From the NCBI GenBank assembly GCA_949825065.1, contig OX463865.1, forward strand, positions 16,755,763 through 16,819,762: 64,000 nucleotides of DNA, in the 5' to 3' direction. The DNA is from Odontocerum albicorne (Eukaryota; Arthropoda; Insecta; Trichoptera; Odontoceridae). A model generated the notes under the pieces. That model saw only the letters and a program-made list of their open reading frames with translations, made no database searches and was not told the origin of the DNA. The translations under genes were made by a program, and so were the position numbers. Below, piece by piece: positions 25,861-36,844 of this stretch (within the stretch, counting starts at the first letter, position 1; each line of letters starts with the position of its first letter).

Positions 25861-25984
25861 TTGTTTGACATTGACATTGTTTCTTATCATTTCGTGCCGT
25901 TCGATATCCTTCGTAACTCTTCCATCATATGAGGAGATATTACCTTAATATCAGATTTCTTCACTTTACTCTAATCTTTCATTA

Positions 25985-26170
25985 TTCAGCGAGGAAGGAG
26001 TTGACCGAGGAAAGAGTGGAAGGATACACTAGAAGAAATTTAAACTGAGAGAAAGGTAAGAAGCATGTACTATATACGAAATGTATGGGTGTGGATGAGG
26101 TGATAACTGTGTGCATGGATGGAAAGGCGTGACGATCTGTCCTAACTGCCTATCCGAAAAAAGACATGAC
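25985..26170 (+). pseudogene. LINE-B 3' relic
   Basis: 'gaggaaggagttgaccgagg', 'gtatgggtgtggatgaggtg', 'tggatggaaaggcgtgacga' and 'ctaactgcctatccgaaaa' follow the LINE-B 3' coding order. Confidence 0.55.
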
Positions 26171-26174
26171 ATTT

Positions 26175-26770
26175 TTTTTATCCACTTTGCAAGGATTTAT
26201 CCAGTAACACAAAGAGGGTCTGATTCTAGCGTTAGCTTATTCATTAGGAAGAATATCTGCCAGGATTCTTCTCATACTGCTAGACGGTACCGAGAATATA
26301 TCAACAGTGTCATTCAGTTGGTTCAATATCTCTATACCACGCGCGACTGAGTGCTTAGCCATGCTATTCGTCCTGTAAGTTGGTACGTAGAACAGAGGGT
26401 GATTCCTTGCACGGCTATATTTATTAGGTACATATAAACTTAGTGCTTCTAGAATCGTGGGACAGTTAAAGGAACCTTGGACAGTTAAAGCAACGTTAAC
26501 GAACGTGAGTCCGACATCAAAGGTTACGCCTAAATCTTTGAATTCAGAAACTCTGTTTAGTGCCACTCCCTGTATAGTATACTGATGGTGGATTGGTGAA
26601 AACGATCGACTATAAGATACACAGACACATCTATTAATTTTGAACAGAAGATGATTTTGCTCAGTCCAGGAGACTAGGGAGTCTAGGTCCTGTTAGAACT
26701 GTGCACATTCGGGAGGTGAATTAATATTTTTGAAAATTTTCGATGGTTTATATAATATTACATGGTCATA
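26175..26770 (-). pseudogene. LINE-D (CR1-like) RT end and C-terminus
   Basis: On the minus strand the region just 5' encodes 'LDSLVSWTEQNHLLFKINRC'. The frame 26237-26566 then has 'VSEFKDLGVTFDVGLTF' (the palm/thumb 'KDLGV.FD..L.F' block) and 'SRARNHPLFYVPTYRTNSMA', 'ARGIEILNQLNDTVDIF'. This order is typical of CR1/Jockey-group ORF2 ends. The region between them is shortened. Confidence 0.8.
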
Positions 26771-27234
26771 AGTGAAATCCTGTTCTCTTTACCTACCTCT
26801 AAAGAGATATGTCATGACGGTGATGATAATGAGAAAAGATGACTTAAAAAAAAACACATTTTGAAATTAAATGTTTGAATTCAAACGAGCTTGAAATGGG
26901 GTATTTTCAATGCAAAAATACAACAGAAAAAAATATATACGTATATTTTGGAGATTTTTTCCAAATAAAATCAAATCGTATGAAATAAATGTTCGGGAAA
27001 TATTTTTTCAGAAGGCTAATTCATAATAAATTATTCAAGAGATATTCGGATTGACAACGTGATGTGAGGGAGAAAGAGTTTTTCGCTTTTTTTTTTTATT
27101 TATTTGGAAAAGTTGTTAAAGTGCTCAAATTTATTTTTATTTTTTCCTCAACGATTGAGGGGCTGAAAAAGGGAATTTCGAGATTGCACGCAAATATATT
27201 TGATAAAGATGATATTTATTTGACAAAATAAACG
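26771..27234. other. Unassigned A+T-rich DNA
   Basis: A possible LINE-B 3' scrap at 26785-26835 ('ctttacctacctctaaag', 'gtcatgacggtgatgata'). Nothing else recognised. Confidence 0.35.
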
Positions 27235-27560
27235 ATTAAGCACGATAATAGGCACCGATAGGCGTTGGATTGGGATATAAGTGGTGTAAATAAGGGATGT
27301 AGATATAAATTAATCCAGTAAACTATCCCTTTAAGACTGTTGTTTAATGTAATGATACTGGATAAAATGGAAGTGTCAGTCATGTTTCGCTTACAGATTC
27401 CATGGTGGCAGAATGAGTATTGTTGAGATCTCTGGCTACAATTGGGGTGATTTACGTTACATATTTGATTGAATAAATACCATATTTTCGCCGCGTCTTA
27501 TAAATATTGCATTTATTTTTAATTCGAAGAATTTTTTTCACTGATAGATCAATTATCAAA
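27235..27560 (+). pseudogene. LINE-E relic, heavily decayed
   Basis: Nucleotide order matches 24200-24545: 'ggcaccgataggcgttggat', 'tgggatataagtggtgtaaa', 'gaatgagtattgttgag', 'actgatagatcaattatc'. Reading frames are lost. Confidence 0.6.
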
Positions 27561-27575
27561 CTTCTAAAGCTTTAA

Positions 27576-28230
27576 GGGGGTATTTTACACTAGAAATTTG
27601 AGAAAATCGTTTTTTTTTTTGCATATTCTTAAAGTTTAGACCTTTAAAAATATGTTCTCAAAAGAAAATTGTAAAATTCTTAATATTTACGAAGTTATAG
27701 TTATAAATGAGACAGCAATTACGCCGCACCGGAATGAGTCGGACAATAATCTCAAAACTCGAAACCACTTTTTTGGACTTGGTCGGCATAAAATCTCAAG
27801 TTTCATTCAATCGATTGCCTTCAAATTTGGTATAAAACTTTAATAAATGTTTTTCTATCGTTCCTACCTTTTAAAATTCAAAAAAAAATATTTAACTATT
27901 TAAAAAAAAAAAAAATTTGAAAAAAAGGGTAAAAAATTTTTTTTTTTCTGACATCCGTCATTTTACGTTATTTCTTATCAAGAAACTGCGTATGATTTTT
28001 ATTTCCGATTTACGAAAGGGCTCCAATCATGTGGAATCATCCCCTTTTTATGACAAGCTGATAAAATCTTGAATTAAAATATTTTTTTCAAAAATTTTTT
28101 TGTACTCGTACATTCTCAAATCATAAATAAATAAACTGTAAAAAATGCGTGTTAAAAATATTTTTTGTTTTTTTTTTTATTTAGTCTGAAAAATCGCCCT
28201 AAATTCAAGCCTCTAGAATAGAATACCCTC
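27576..28230 (+). mobile_element. 655-bp TTAA-target DNA transposon (non-autonomous)
   Basis: TTAA flanks both sides (27572-27575, 28231-28234). The ends are imperfect inverted repeats: 'gggggtattttacactaga' at the left, 'tctagaatagaataccctc' at the right. No transposase is visible; the 63-codon frame at 27652 is chance. TTAA targets fit piggyBac or Kolobok; the terminal sequence style makes me favour Kolobok, from memory only. Confidence 0.75.
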
Positions 28231-28497
28231 TTAAATTGTCTAAAACTGGGATTAAAAAAAAAACTTTTTTATTCTAATTGCGTTTTTGGCATTGATATGC
28301 TAGCACAAATTATCGTAGCATTGTACTCGTAGATTGAATATTTAAAAAAAAAACGAAGTGATTTAAAAATATAATGCTTGAAAACATCATTGTATTGACA
28401 ATTTTATTGAACACCCATTACCAGTGACGAGTTTAATAAAAGAGAAAATACAATCTGGGAGGTTGGGGTAGATGTACCAGAGTATGTAAGCCACTTT

Positions 28498-29060
28498 GTG
28501 GTTTTCTATGTTTATGTTTTCTCGTTTACTATGTTTACTTTTACGTTTACTTTGCCATTGACTATAGTAACCTTTTCGTTTTCTATGTTTACTTTTACGT
28601 TTACTTTGACATTTACTATATTAACCTTTTCGTTTTCTATGTTTACTTTTACGTTTACTTTGTCATTTACTATATTAACCTTTTCATTTTCTGTGTTTAC
28701 TTGTACATTTACTATATTAACCTTTTCGTTTTCTATGTTTACTTTTACATTTACTTTGTCATTTACTATATTAACTTTTTCGTTTACTATGTTTTCTTTT
28801 TCGTTTACCACATTTACTTTTTTGTTGACTTTGTTTATTTTGTCGTTTAATATGTTTACTTTTTCGTTTACTATGTTTACTTTGTCATTTAGTATATTAA
28901 CCTTTTCGTTTACTATGTTTACTTTGTCATTTCGTATAATAACCTTTTCATTTACTATGTTTACTTTTTTGTTTACCACATTTACTTTTTTGTTGATTAT
29001 GTTTACTTTGTCATTCACTATGTTTACTTTTTCATTTACTCGGTGTGCTTTACTTTCCCT
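28498..29060. repeat. 21-bp-based minisatellite coding a heptad repeat
   Basis: Degenerate units around 'ttcgtttactatgtttacttt'. Because the unit is 21 bp, one minus-strand frame (28512-29096, 194 codons) stays open and reads as repeated VNEKVNI / VNDKVNI heptads. A plus-strand frame is also open over it (F/T/S-rich). It adjoins the 3' end of a LINE-C copy. Confidence 0.85.
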
Positions 29061-29064
29061 TCTT

Positions 29065-29700
29065 CTTCTTCTTAGTGTCATATCAGGTCCCCCCAACGTT
29101 GAATATCACCTGAGAGTAGGCATCTTTGTCCCCGGCAGCCGGAAAAAGATACCAGTCCAATCACGTATATTGCGGAGCCAAGAGATTTGCCTCCTGCCAA
29201 CACCTCTTCGACCCAATATTTTACCTTGATTAATCAGGTGCAGTAATTTGTACTTTGTTCCTCTAAGTACATAACCCGAATAGGAAACCTTTCTGATTTT
29301 AATATTAGTCAGCAACTCTCTATCAACGTTAGCTCTTTGAAGAACCCTTGTGTTGCTGACCATATCCGTCCAGGGTATCCGTAGCATTCTCCGGTGTATC
29401 CACATTTCGAATGCTTTCAGTCGGTTCATACACCAACTTTGAGGGTCCATGCTTCCACTCCATGCAATAACACTGACCAAACGTAGCATTTGACTAACCG
29501 TTGTCGAAGTTTCAAATGTAGATTATCATCGCAGAATACGCTTCACATTTTATTAAAAGCCGCACGAGGTGTTTCACTTCTGCACTTGACTTCGGCTTCT
29601 GGGTCGAGGTCTTCCACTAAGATGCTTCCGAGGTATTTAATTGTTTTCACTCTCTATATCAGCACCGTTCAATGTAAGACATGCTTTACTTTTACTTTCA
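29065..29700 (-). pseudogene. LINE-C RT tail, frameshifted
   Basis: The minus strand encodes 'KTIKYLGSILVEDLDPEAEV', 'VKCYVWSVLLHGVEAWTLKV', then (29106-29489) 'LKAFEMWIHRRMLRIPWTDM' and 'LGRRGVGRRQISWLRNIRDW'. This is the thumb-to-C-terminus order of an insect LINE. Frameshifts and at least one internal stop are present. Confidence 0.8.
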
Positions 29701-29704
29701 CTAT

Positions 29705-31470
29705 GCACCTTAATTAATATAAAGAGCTGCACTGGTTTATTAGTGATAAGGTGAACTTTTTTGCAATGTAACATAAGATGGAAATTCAAAAAAATGTTTA
29801 ATTCAATATACTACTTCCATCTTATCTATTTTATTAAACTAGTTGCAGCCCGTGAAATATTCACGGAAGTAAAACAAATTCTACATTTATGAAAATATAT
29901 ATTCATAAATATAGAATTTGTTTATATGTATCATTTATACATCGTCCCCTTTTACACCGGTTTACAAAAATTGTTAGCTAGGTATTTAAAATTCGTTCAG
30001 TTATCACGGACCCACAGAGATTCAAATTTCGAATTACTTTCGGAGAGAATCCAAGTATTCCTCTCTCGCTCTCTTGTATTCAAAATTAAATTCTAGTATT
30101 ATTTCTTTGACGACAACCATCGTATGGGTTTTGGCCTATTTATACTATGATTGGTCATGAAGGCCGTCAGTTATAATTTAAAAAATGCTTTCGAATGAAA
30201 TTCGATAAACGTGGTATTATTCGGAAAGGGTAACCGTACTGTTATTGCATTTTTAAAATCAATTCTATATTTTCAATTAATGGACCCAACTAATAAATGC
30301 TGACGGGCTGGCTATGAATACGCAAATTTAGGCGAATAATCACAAAAAATACCCTTCGTGCACTAGCCGCAACAATCAGGTACATATCGTATGTGTGTGA
30401 AAGGAAATGATATATCCTTTTTATGATATCCTATAGATACTCGACCATATTGGAAACATTTCAGTATGCACTAGTTATAAACACATTTATAGATATACTT
30501 TTAAACGGGGGGTAGTTTCAGAGTCTCCTGATTATAAGCGAAAGAAAACGAATTAAATATTTTCAGAAGTTGCGACATTAAACCATTCTAGATGATATTA
30601 CTATCAAAAGGTATTCTGAAGTCATAAGCAAAAACGCAGCTAACAGAAAAAAAAACTGAAATTTAACTAAGTATGAGGCAATATTCCATATCAAATTCTG
30701 AACCATAATTCATAAAAAAATACAGAAAATCCGATACTCGCACATGCCAAGCGAGTTGTCAACACGTTCAACGGTGAACAGCGAGTTTCGTGTCATCTCC
30801 AAAGGCTTTAAATCCAAAGGCTTGCTTACTGGGATCAAAGACGATATTGTTTCTCGGCCACACTCTTAAATATGTTCGAAACACTGTTGTGGATATATTA
30901 AAAGGTACAATACGGAAAAATTGTATTTGACCAAAAAGAAAGATAAAAAACAGACCGCCTACCGAATTTAATACGTTTTTCGATAATTTTTCTTATTATT
31001 TCGTGATTTTATCAATATCCAAAACCTTTTACGATATATTCTACAAAATATAAAAGTATTTTCTGTATGTACTTGAAGGTCTAGTGGTTAAGGACATTAG
31101 TTTCCCCCCGTACGCTTTAGGATTTATTTAGCTGACACTGTTTCTTCGAGAGACAGAAATCAAATAAAGGAAAAAAGGATTTTGTTCCAGGATTCGCTTC
31201 TGTTTGTCTACCCCAGGGTACAGGGAGTGAGTACTGAACGCCATAACTTCATCAACAAAACGGGGAGGGGGGGAGGAGGTGTGTTTGTGTTTTGTGTTTG
31301 GGACACCCTTTCTTTACACGTGAGGACAAAAAAGGTAGCCGAGAAAGTACTTTATTGATATAATATCGAAATTGGCAAGATTGGGTTCTATAAAATATGA
31401 CATATTCTTTCCAAAAGACTCGGTATACAGCAATCGTATAGGTCTCGGAGAATAAATCTACTTGTATTGT
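29705..31470. other. Mostly unassigned; palindrome at 29874-29921
   Basis: 29874-29921 is an inverted repeat with ~20-bp arms ('acaaattctacatttatgaa' against its complement, one mismatch). 29840-29870 ('actagttgcagcccgtgaaa') resembles the start of decayed LINE-like tails known from insects. The remaining 1.5 kb has no recognised gene or family. Confidence 0.35.
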
Positions 31471-31507
31471 ATAACGCTTTCGTTATATACAGTACAAACT
31501 TATTGAG

Positions 31508-31722
31508 TACATAAACTCCGTGGCTTAGTAGATAAAGGCATATCTTCCAATCCAAATGTTTTAGGCTTGATATCTGTTGAACCCAGATTTAAAAAAAAAA
31601 GAATTTAAGTCCAGATTAGTCACTTAAGTCTTCTTCAACATATTTCTACTCGATTTGAAGAGATTGACACATGGATATACACCGCCAGGTTGTACTGTAT
31701 GCAACAAAAGTGAAAAACAATA
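31508..31722 (+). repeat. SINE-A
   Basis: Head 'ctccgtggcttagtagataa', box B-like 'ttaggcttgatatc', A-run, then tail 'caccgccaggttgtactgta'. A scrap of inverted SINE-A tail lies just upstream at 31470-31505. Confidence 0.65.
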
Positions 31723-31739
31723 CTTTCATGAACAACACG

Positions 31740-31925
31740 AAGTGTTTATTTCCACTTGGCAATCTCTTTCAATCGATCTATTTGATAAACGCATGTCTTC
31801 TGACCCTGGTTCGATTTCCTTTGGTTCCTGATTTTTTTTTTAATTGTTTTGGTCCGAATTTCATCAAAAGCTTATTTAAAACCTTTCTAGTTGATAAAAA
31901 TAGTTTTCCACTTAGAATACACCCA
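31740..31925. repeat. SINE-A pieces in opposite orientations
   Basis: 31740-31775 is a minus tail ('cacttggcaatctctttc'). 31781-31900 is a plus head ('aaacgcatgtcttctgaccc', 'tggttcgatttcc'). Confidence 0.5.
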
Positions 31926-31954
31926 GTGTTAAACTTTACTTTTTAATTTATTGA

Positions 31955-32152
31955 AGTATCTTATTTTTTCATGCTAAATATCCTCAGTGAGATACAGGCA
32001 AAAGCCTAGTTTACTGGGGATACGACAAATGAAAGGCAACAAACCCAGATCCATTAAAGTTGTATGTTCAAATCAAATTACCTGTTGTTTTTTCGCAAAT
32101 TGTGTATATTTCTTGTCATGTGTAATAATAAATAAATAAATAAATAAAATTT
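31955..32152 (+). repeat. Rpt-M 3' end
   Basis: 'cctcagtgagatacaggcaa', 'cgacaaatgaaaggcaac', 'cttgtcatgtgtaataataa' and a clean (AATA)n tail. Confidence 0.8.
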
Positions 32153-32214
32153 TAATTTCATATATGTTATTTATTATTATATGGCAATCTCTTTTAGTTG
32201 ACCTAAAATATCAT

Positions 32215-32568
32215 ATTGTATTGCCATTTTGTCGTATACAGTATAACCTGGCGGGCTTATTGCCATGTGGCAATCTCTTTGAACCAATTAGAAAGATATT
32301 AAGGAGGCTTTAAGTGAAAACCAGACTTGAATCCTTTAAAAAAAAAGGGGTATCATTGGGATTTGAACCCGCAACACCAGGGCTAGATGACGTGTCTTAC
32401 CAACAAGGTCACGGAGGTCGTCATATTATAAAGGAATCTTGATTGAAAACCCAACTAGAACTTCTTTTTTTTAATTGGGTACCAACGAGAGTCAAATCCA
32501 CATTCTTCGGATCGGAAGACAGAAAAAACATCTTACATATAGTACTAACAAAGTCACTGCGGTCGTAG
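32215..32568 (-). repeat. Two consecutive SINE-A copies
   Basis: Copy one (32215-32420): tail 'cttattgccatgtggcaatc', head 'tttgaacccgcaacaccagg'. Copy two (32421-32568): body and head only ('gagtcaaatccacattctt'). Both read on the minus strand and end in a 'gaggtcg' / 'gcggtcg' edge. Confidence 0.65.
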
Positions 32569-32819
32569 TGATTTCGGTCATAATACTACTCGCATTTAAA
32601 TATTTAGTGATTAATATTGTGATACAGGCTTTTTTTTAATTTTCTAAGTAATCTGTTATCAAGGATTTAAAATTAAAATTAAAGTACAAACAGAAGGAAA
32701 AACGTGACTTTAATGTTTTCTGAAAATTCAGTCACGGTGAAAAAAAAAATGTTTGGACAACGAATAATTTTTTTCTTACTGAAACGTTTTGAAAGTTAAA
32801 CTCCTTTTTTAATTATTTA

Positions 32820-33025
32820 TTTTATTTATTTATTTAACACTTTTATTGAAATACAATCTGGCGGGATTATTGCCAGGCGGCAATCTCTTCCAACCAACCA
32901 GACAAAAGTAAATTAAGCAAGTTACATGGTCGCATAAATAATTCAAATGGCTATCCATCCCTACGAAATCCATAAACACATACGTGAGCATGCCCATGCC
33001 TATGAACCCCACAAAGACGGACAAT
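32820..33025 (-). repeat. Rpt-D copy
   Basis: (TTTA)n tail, 'ttgaaatacaatctggcggg', 'ggcaatctcttccaaccaac', 'acatacgtgagcatgccca'. Best preserved copy of the family. Confidence 0.75.
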
Positions 33026-33865
33026 CACCCAAACATTATTTTTCATATAAAGTGAGATATCATCAATCAAAAGGAAAAGAAGGGAAACTCCTTTTTTATG
33101 GAATTTTATAAGCATATAAGAGCAACTTCAGCTCAAAAGACACATTACTATAGATCTCAACCCCATTGAAACACCCCCAATAAACCATAACGCCCACCCA
33201 GTTCATTGTAACATGGAGAGAGATGAGAAAATTAGAAAAATCTACATAATATAAAACTTCATATTTCGTAAGAAAACACGTCCCAGGCCAATTCTTACCA
33301 AAAAGTGTTATTTTGGTATATTTTTGCGCTCGTGACGTTTCTCTCAGCAACTAACGCCGCCACAAGTTTCAAGTTAAAACCCCCAAGGGATGAATTAAGA
33401 AGCTTTCAGTGCGTATAAATGTAATGGTGGTTTATATTGGATACTTATCTCAGATGTCATCTGCCAAACATGCTTAGCATCGTGGATTTTTATTATTTTC
33501 TCCTTTTCTCTCTCAGAATTTTGTCTGTTTTACGGTTTTCTTGTAATTGATAGTTATGTTTTCGTTACCCACGTTCTAACTAACCGTCTATTGTGCTAAT
33601 AATGCGGCTTATTAACAAAATGTTAGGAGAAAGCAAATAGAAATTGAGCGAGTATTCAGGAAAAGAGAATTCTAAGAGAAAATAGGTCAAGTGATGTAGG
33701 ATAGGTTGTGTTTTAAGTGTACGTTGAGGAAATGTATATTTTGTTACTTTCCACAGATGGCATTTTAGTTGTTTTCTAATATTCAGAAAATAACTATCGA
33801 AATATTCTTCCTTGCAAAGAATTATAGAGCTTAAATCAATTTACAATTTTCTACCATCGTGTGGA
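33026..33865. other. Unassigned
   Basis: No recognised repeat, RNA or coding region. The minus-strand frame at 33096-33350 shows no domain. Confidence 0.35.
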
Positions 33866-33869
33866 TTCA

Positions 33870-34043
33870 CATTAAATTTTATTTATTAATTTTACACATG
33901 ACAAGAAATATACATAATTCGCGAAAAAACAACAGGTTATTTAATTTGGACACACATTTTTAATGGATCTGGGTTTGTTGCCTTTCATTTGTCGTGTCCC
34001 CAGTAAACTAGGCTTTTGCCTGTATCTCACTGAGGACATTTAT
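33870..34043 (-). repeat. Rpt-M 3' end
   Basis: Complement of the 31955 copy: 'cacatgacaagaaatataca', 'cctttcatttgtcgtgtccc', 'ttgcctgtatctcactgagg'. Confidence 0.8.
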
Positions 34044-34044
34044 T

Positions 34045-34235
34045 AATTACTTTATTTATTTATTTAACACTTTTATTGCAAATACAATCTGGCGGGATTA
34101 TTGCCAGGTGGCAATCTCTTCCAGCCTACCAGACAAAAGTAAATTAAGCAATTTACATGGTTGCATAAATCATTCAGATGACTATTCATCCCTATGAAAT
34201 ATTTAAACACATACGTGAGCATATGCGCGCGAACT
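34045..34235 (-). repeat. Rpt-D copy
   Basis: 'ttatttaacacttttattgc', 'ctggcgggattattgccagg' and 'aaacacatacgtgagcatat' place it with the 32820 copy. It abuts the truncated 5' side of Rpt-M. Confidence 0.75.
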
Positions 34236-34249
34236 TTATTATACTTTAT

Positions 34250-34490
34250 TAATTTTTTTGTTTAATATTTATTGATTGGTTTGTTTAATTTTTTTTGATT
34301 GTTTTGTTTAATTTTTATTGATCGTTTTGTTTCATTTTTATTGATTGTTTTGTTCAAGTTTTATTGATTGTTTCGTTTAATTTTTATTGATTGTTTTGTT
34401 TTATTTTTATTGATTAATTTTCATTGATTGTTTTATTTAATTTCCATTGATTGTTTTGTTTAATTTTTACTGATTGTTTTAATACAATCT
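34250..34490. repeat. ~24-bp T-rich minisatellite
   Basis: About 10 units of 'tttttattgattgttttgtt' + 'taat' with variation. Confidence 0.85.
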
Positions 34491-34779
34491 ATGTTTTTTT
34501 TTTAATTTTTTGCACACATTCTTAGATATTTATAAAACAATAAACTTAACGGTTCAATTTTTATGGTGTTTTAAATGTCTCCTCATTAACTCAAATATAA
34601 GAATAGTATAGAACAAATACAAAAAAAACTCACATATATATGGTACAGAACAAAGAATGATTACTTTAAATATGCGCATCATGTTAAACTTTTCACGGTG
34701 TGCAGCTATAAAAACCTTGAAACAAGAAGGTAAGAATCTATTGTGATATCTAACTGAATGTTTTTCAAGGTAGTTTTAA

Positions 34780-35005
34780 CTGTTCCGCGATACAACAAGC
34801 ACTAAGTTTAAATGTTCCCGATAAATATAGCCGTGCAAAGGATAACCCTCTGTTCTACATACCAACTTACAGGACGAATATCATGGCTAAACACGCAGTC
34901 ACGCGTGGTACAGAGATATTGAATCAACTGAGTGACACTGTGGATTTATTCCCGGCATAGTCTTACAGTATGAGAATAATTCAGACTAATATTATTTCAA
35001 AGTAA
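34780..35005 (+). pseudogene. LINE-D C-terminus
   Basis: The plus strand encodes 'IQQALSLNVPDKYSRAKDNP', 'LFYIPTYRTNIMAKHAVTRG' and 'TEILNQLSDTVDLFPA*'. Closely parallel to the minus-strand copy at 26237-26500. Only the last ~60 codons survive. Confidence 0.75.
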
Positions 35006-35009
35006 TAAA

Positions 35010-35445
35010 ATAAATTATTTATTTATTTTCTCAATACAGGCTTAGCCCAATTACATTGGAAAATACAAAAAATGTTAACAGTAACAAAAAAAAATATATA
35101 CGTTGGTCAGTGACTTCTAACGTGCTCAATCTTAGAAGAAAATTTTATTTTGCTTTTGATAATGTGATATGAAATATGTCAATATCCGAAGCAGTCCCGT
35201 TCAAAAGAGTTAAGGCCCTTCCAACATACCCGTTCTTGCGTATGTTATTGAGAACAGTTCTTGCCGGCGCAGTCTAGTGTAATTGTAAGGAACATTTAAC
35301 GCTAATCTTTGTAGTAATGCTGGACAGCTCACAACTCGCCAAACGAGTTTGACAACGTATACCAGGAGACGCAGATCTCTTCTTACGTTCAAGGAGTTAT
35401 ATCCGAGCATGCCCAGCAGAAACTGAGTAGGATAAAGCCATTATA
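35010..35445 (-). pseudogene. LINE-D2 (CR1-like) C-terminus
   Basis: Minus-strand frame 35210-35410: 'LGYNSLNVRRDLRLLVYVVK', 'CPALLQRLALNVPYNYTRLR' and 'RQELFSITYARTGM', the C-terminal order of CR1-like ORF2. A frameshift precedes the final part. The element ends in a TTTA-type tail near 35020. The same family in plus sense is at 53860-54300. Confidence 0.75.
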
Positions 35446-36024
35446 CTTTACTTACTTTTAGTAATGGAATAAATCTACCCTAAGTGGTCAGTACAAAGTA
35501 TTTTTGATGTGAAAAATGTATATGAGAGTAAATTCTTGGATTTTATGTGATAGATTTGAGTTTATAAAGTTTAATTTATTTTGTTTATTATTTTTTAAAC
35601 CAAAGAAATGAAGAAAACCAGTAATTAAAAAACGTAGGACTTAAAGCTCTTATAATTTGAAGCTCCACGAAAAAAAACTCTGCAAATGAATTTCCCAATT
35701 ACAATAAAAGCTCCCACTTAATGACTTTTTCATCAAAGAATTAAAAATGATACTCTCAGTTTCGCGTGCAAATTTCCATGGCAAGCTACTCCCTCTAAAG
35801 CCTCCAGGATTATATAATGAGAGACTTAGCTCTCGCAGGCTTAACCTAACCTCACTCGGAATGATATGCCGAATTACAAGGTAATATCCTTGAAACACTG
35901 GTCCTCAAAATGTGTACCGACATCTGAAAAATTATTACGTGACTGTGACATGTGTGTGTGTGTGTGTGTTAAAAAGCTTCATTATCTACTTTAGATGAAC
36001 ATCGCAAAAATACAGCCATGTATA
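35446..36024. other. Unassigned; short (GT)n
   Basis: A (GT)n microsatellite at about 35950-35969. No gene recognised. Confidence 0.4.
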
Positions 36025-36180
36025 TTGTCACGCCGTTTCCCTGCTGGAGTACGCAGGAAAGACAGAGTGCGTGACTTTCCAGTCTCGGCAAATATATTTT
36101 GCCTCTGCCACATCCATACACCTTATACAACTTGATCCAAACATGCTTTCTTTGATCTCCCTCTATAGTAATATTATAAT
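36025..36180 (-). pseudogene. LINE-B 3' relic
   Basis: 'gtcacgccgtttccctgctg', 'ttccagtctcggcaaatata' and 'tgatccaaacatgctttctt' are the complementary LINE-B tail. Confidence 0.55.
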
Positions 36181-36269
36181 AATAAAGGGATAATTTATAT
36201 GGCGCCGTTTAGAAAACAAACCCTCCTCAAGGATAATTAAACTCAGGATTCGAACCAACAATTATTGAC

Positions 36270-36591
36270 TGATGTTGTTTATAGTTAAGGCATTAACGTT
36301 GTGGAGGTTTAAATACATTTGTAATTTATTTTTATCAAACACTGTTTATTCCACTTTTTTGTGACGGTAGCGCAATGTTTGCGCTCCCCTGAAGATGTGT
36401 GATTCCAGTCTGGTTAACATTTAGGGCCTATAAAAACATCTTTCTGGTTGGTTGGAAGAGATTGCCACATGGCAATAAACTCGCCAGGTTAAAAAAAATT
36501 AAAAAAAAAAAGATGAAGTGAAAGCCTTGAAACCGGTAGGGTTATACCGTCACAAAAAAGTGGAATAAACAGTGTTTGATAAAAATAAATT
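36270..36591. mobile_element. PLE-2 foldback with 12-bp TSD
   Basis: The TSD 'acaattattgac' lies at 36258-36269 and 36592-36603. The left arm is a minus-sense 3' end, the right arm a plus-sense 3' end ('ttgaaaccggtagggttata', 'aataaacagtgtttgataaa'). A SINE-A fragment sits in the middle. Confidence 0.85.
36395..36510 (+). repeat. SINE-A fragment inside PLE-2
   Basis: 'ttccagtctggttaacattt', 'ttggaagagattgccacatg' and 'gcaataaactcgccaggtta' plus an A-rich end. 'aagatg' on both sides is a possible short TSD. It interrupts the hairpin between 'ccctgaagatg' and 'gtgaaagcc'. Confidence 0.7.
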
Positions 36592-36844
36592 ACAATTATT
36601 GACAAATTTAAAATATTACAAAATACTTACACGCATAAGTTGAGTTGAGGATAGGAAGGTAGCGGCTGCAGCCATTAGTTTAGATACACTTTTAACTCAT
36701 GTTTGCATTGTACATTTGTGTTATAAGTATTTTACTTACGTTTTCCGGATTATTCGGATTTTTCATGTTACATAATGTGGGTGTGATTTTTTATTGATAT
36801 GAAAAAAAAAAATTTGAGAGAATTTTTTCTCATAATGCTGGTCG

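Larger units (their letters stand above)
36190..36700. repeat. Rpt-J split by PLE-2
   Basis: 36190-36269 ('ggcgccgtttagaaaacaaa', 'attcgaaccaacaattatt') and 36592-36700 ('aaatattacaaaatactta', 'ggctgcagccattag') rejoin to match 53560-53760 once the PLE-2 insert is removed. Confidence 0.6.

Noticed and set aside
28498..29229. 243-codon plus-strand F/T/S-rich frame
   Set aside because: Product of the 21-bp minisatellite reading into antisense LINE-C; no signal of real coding.
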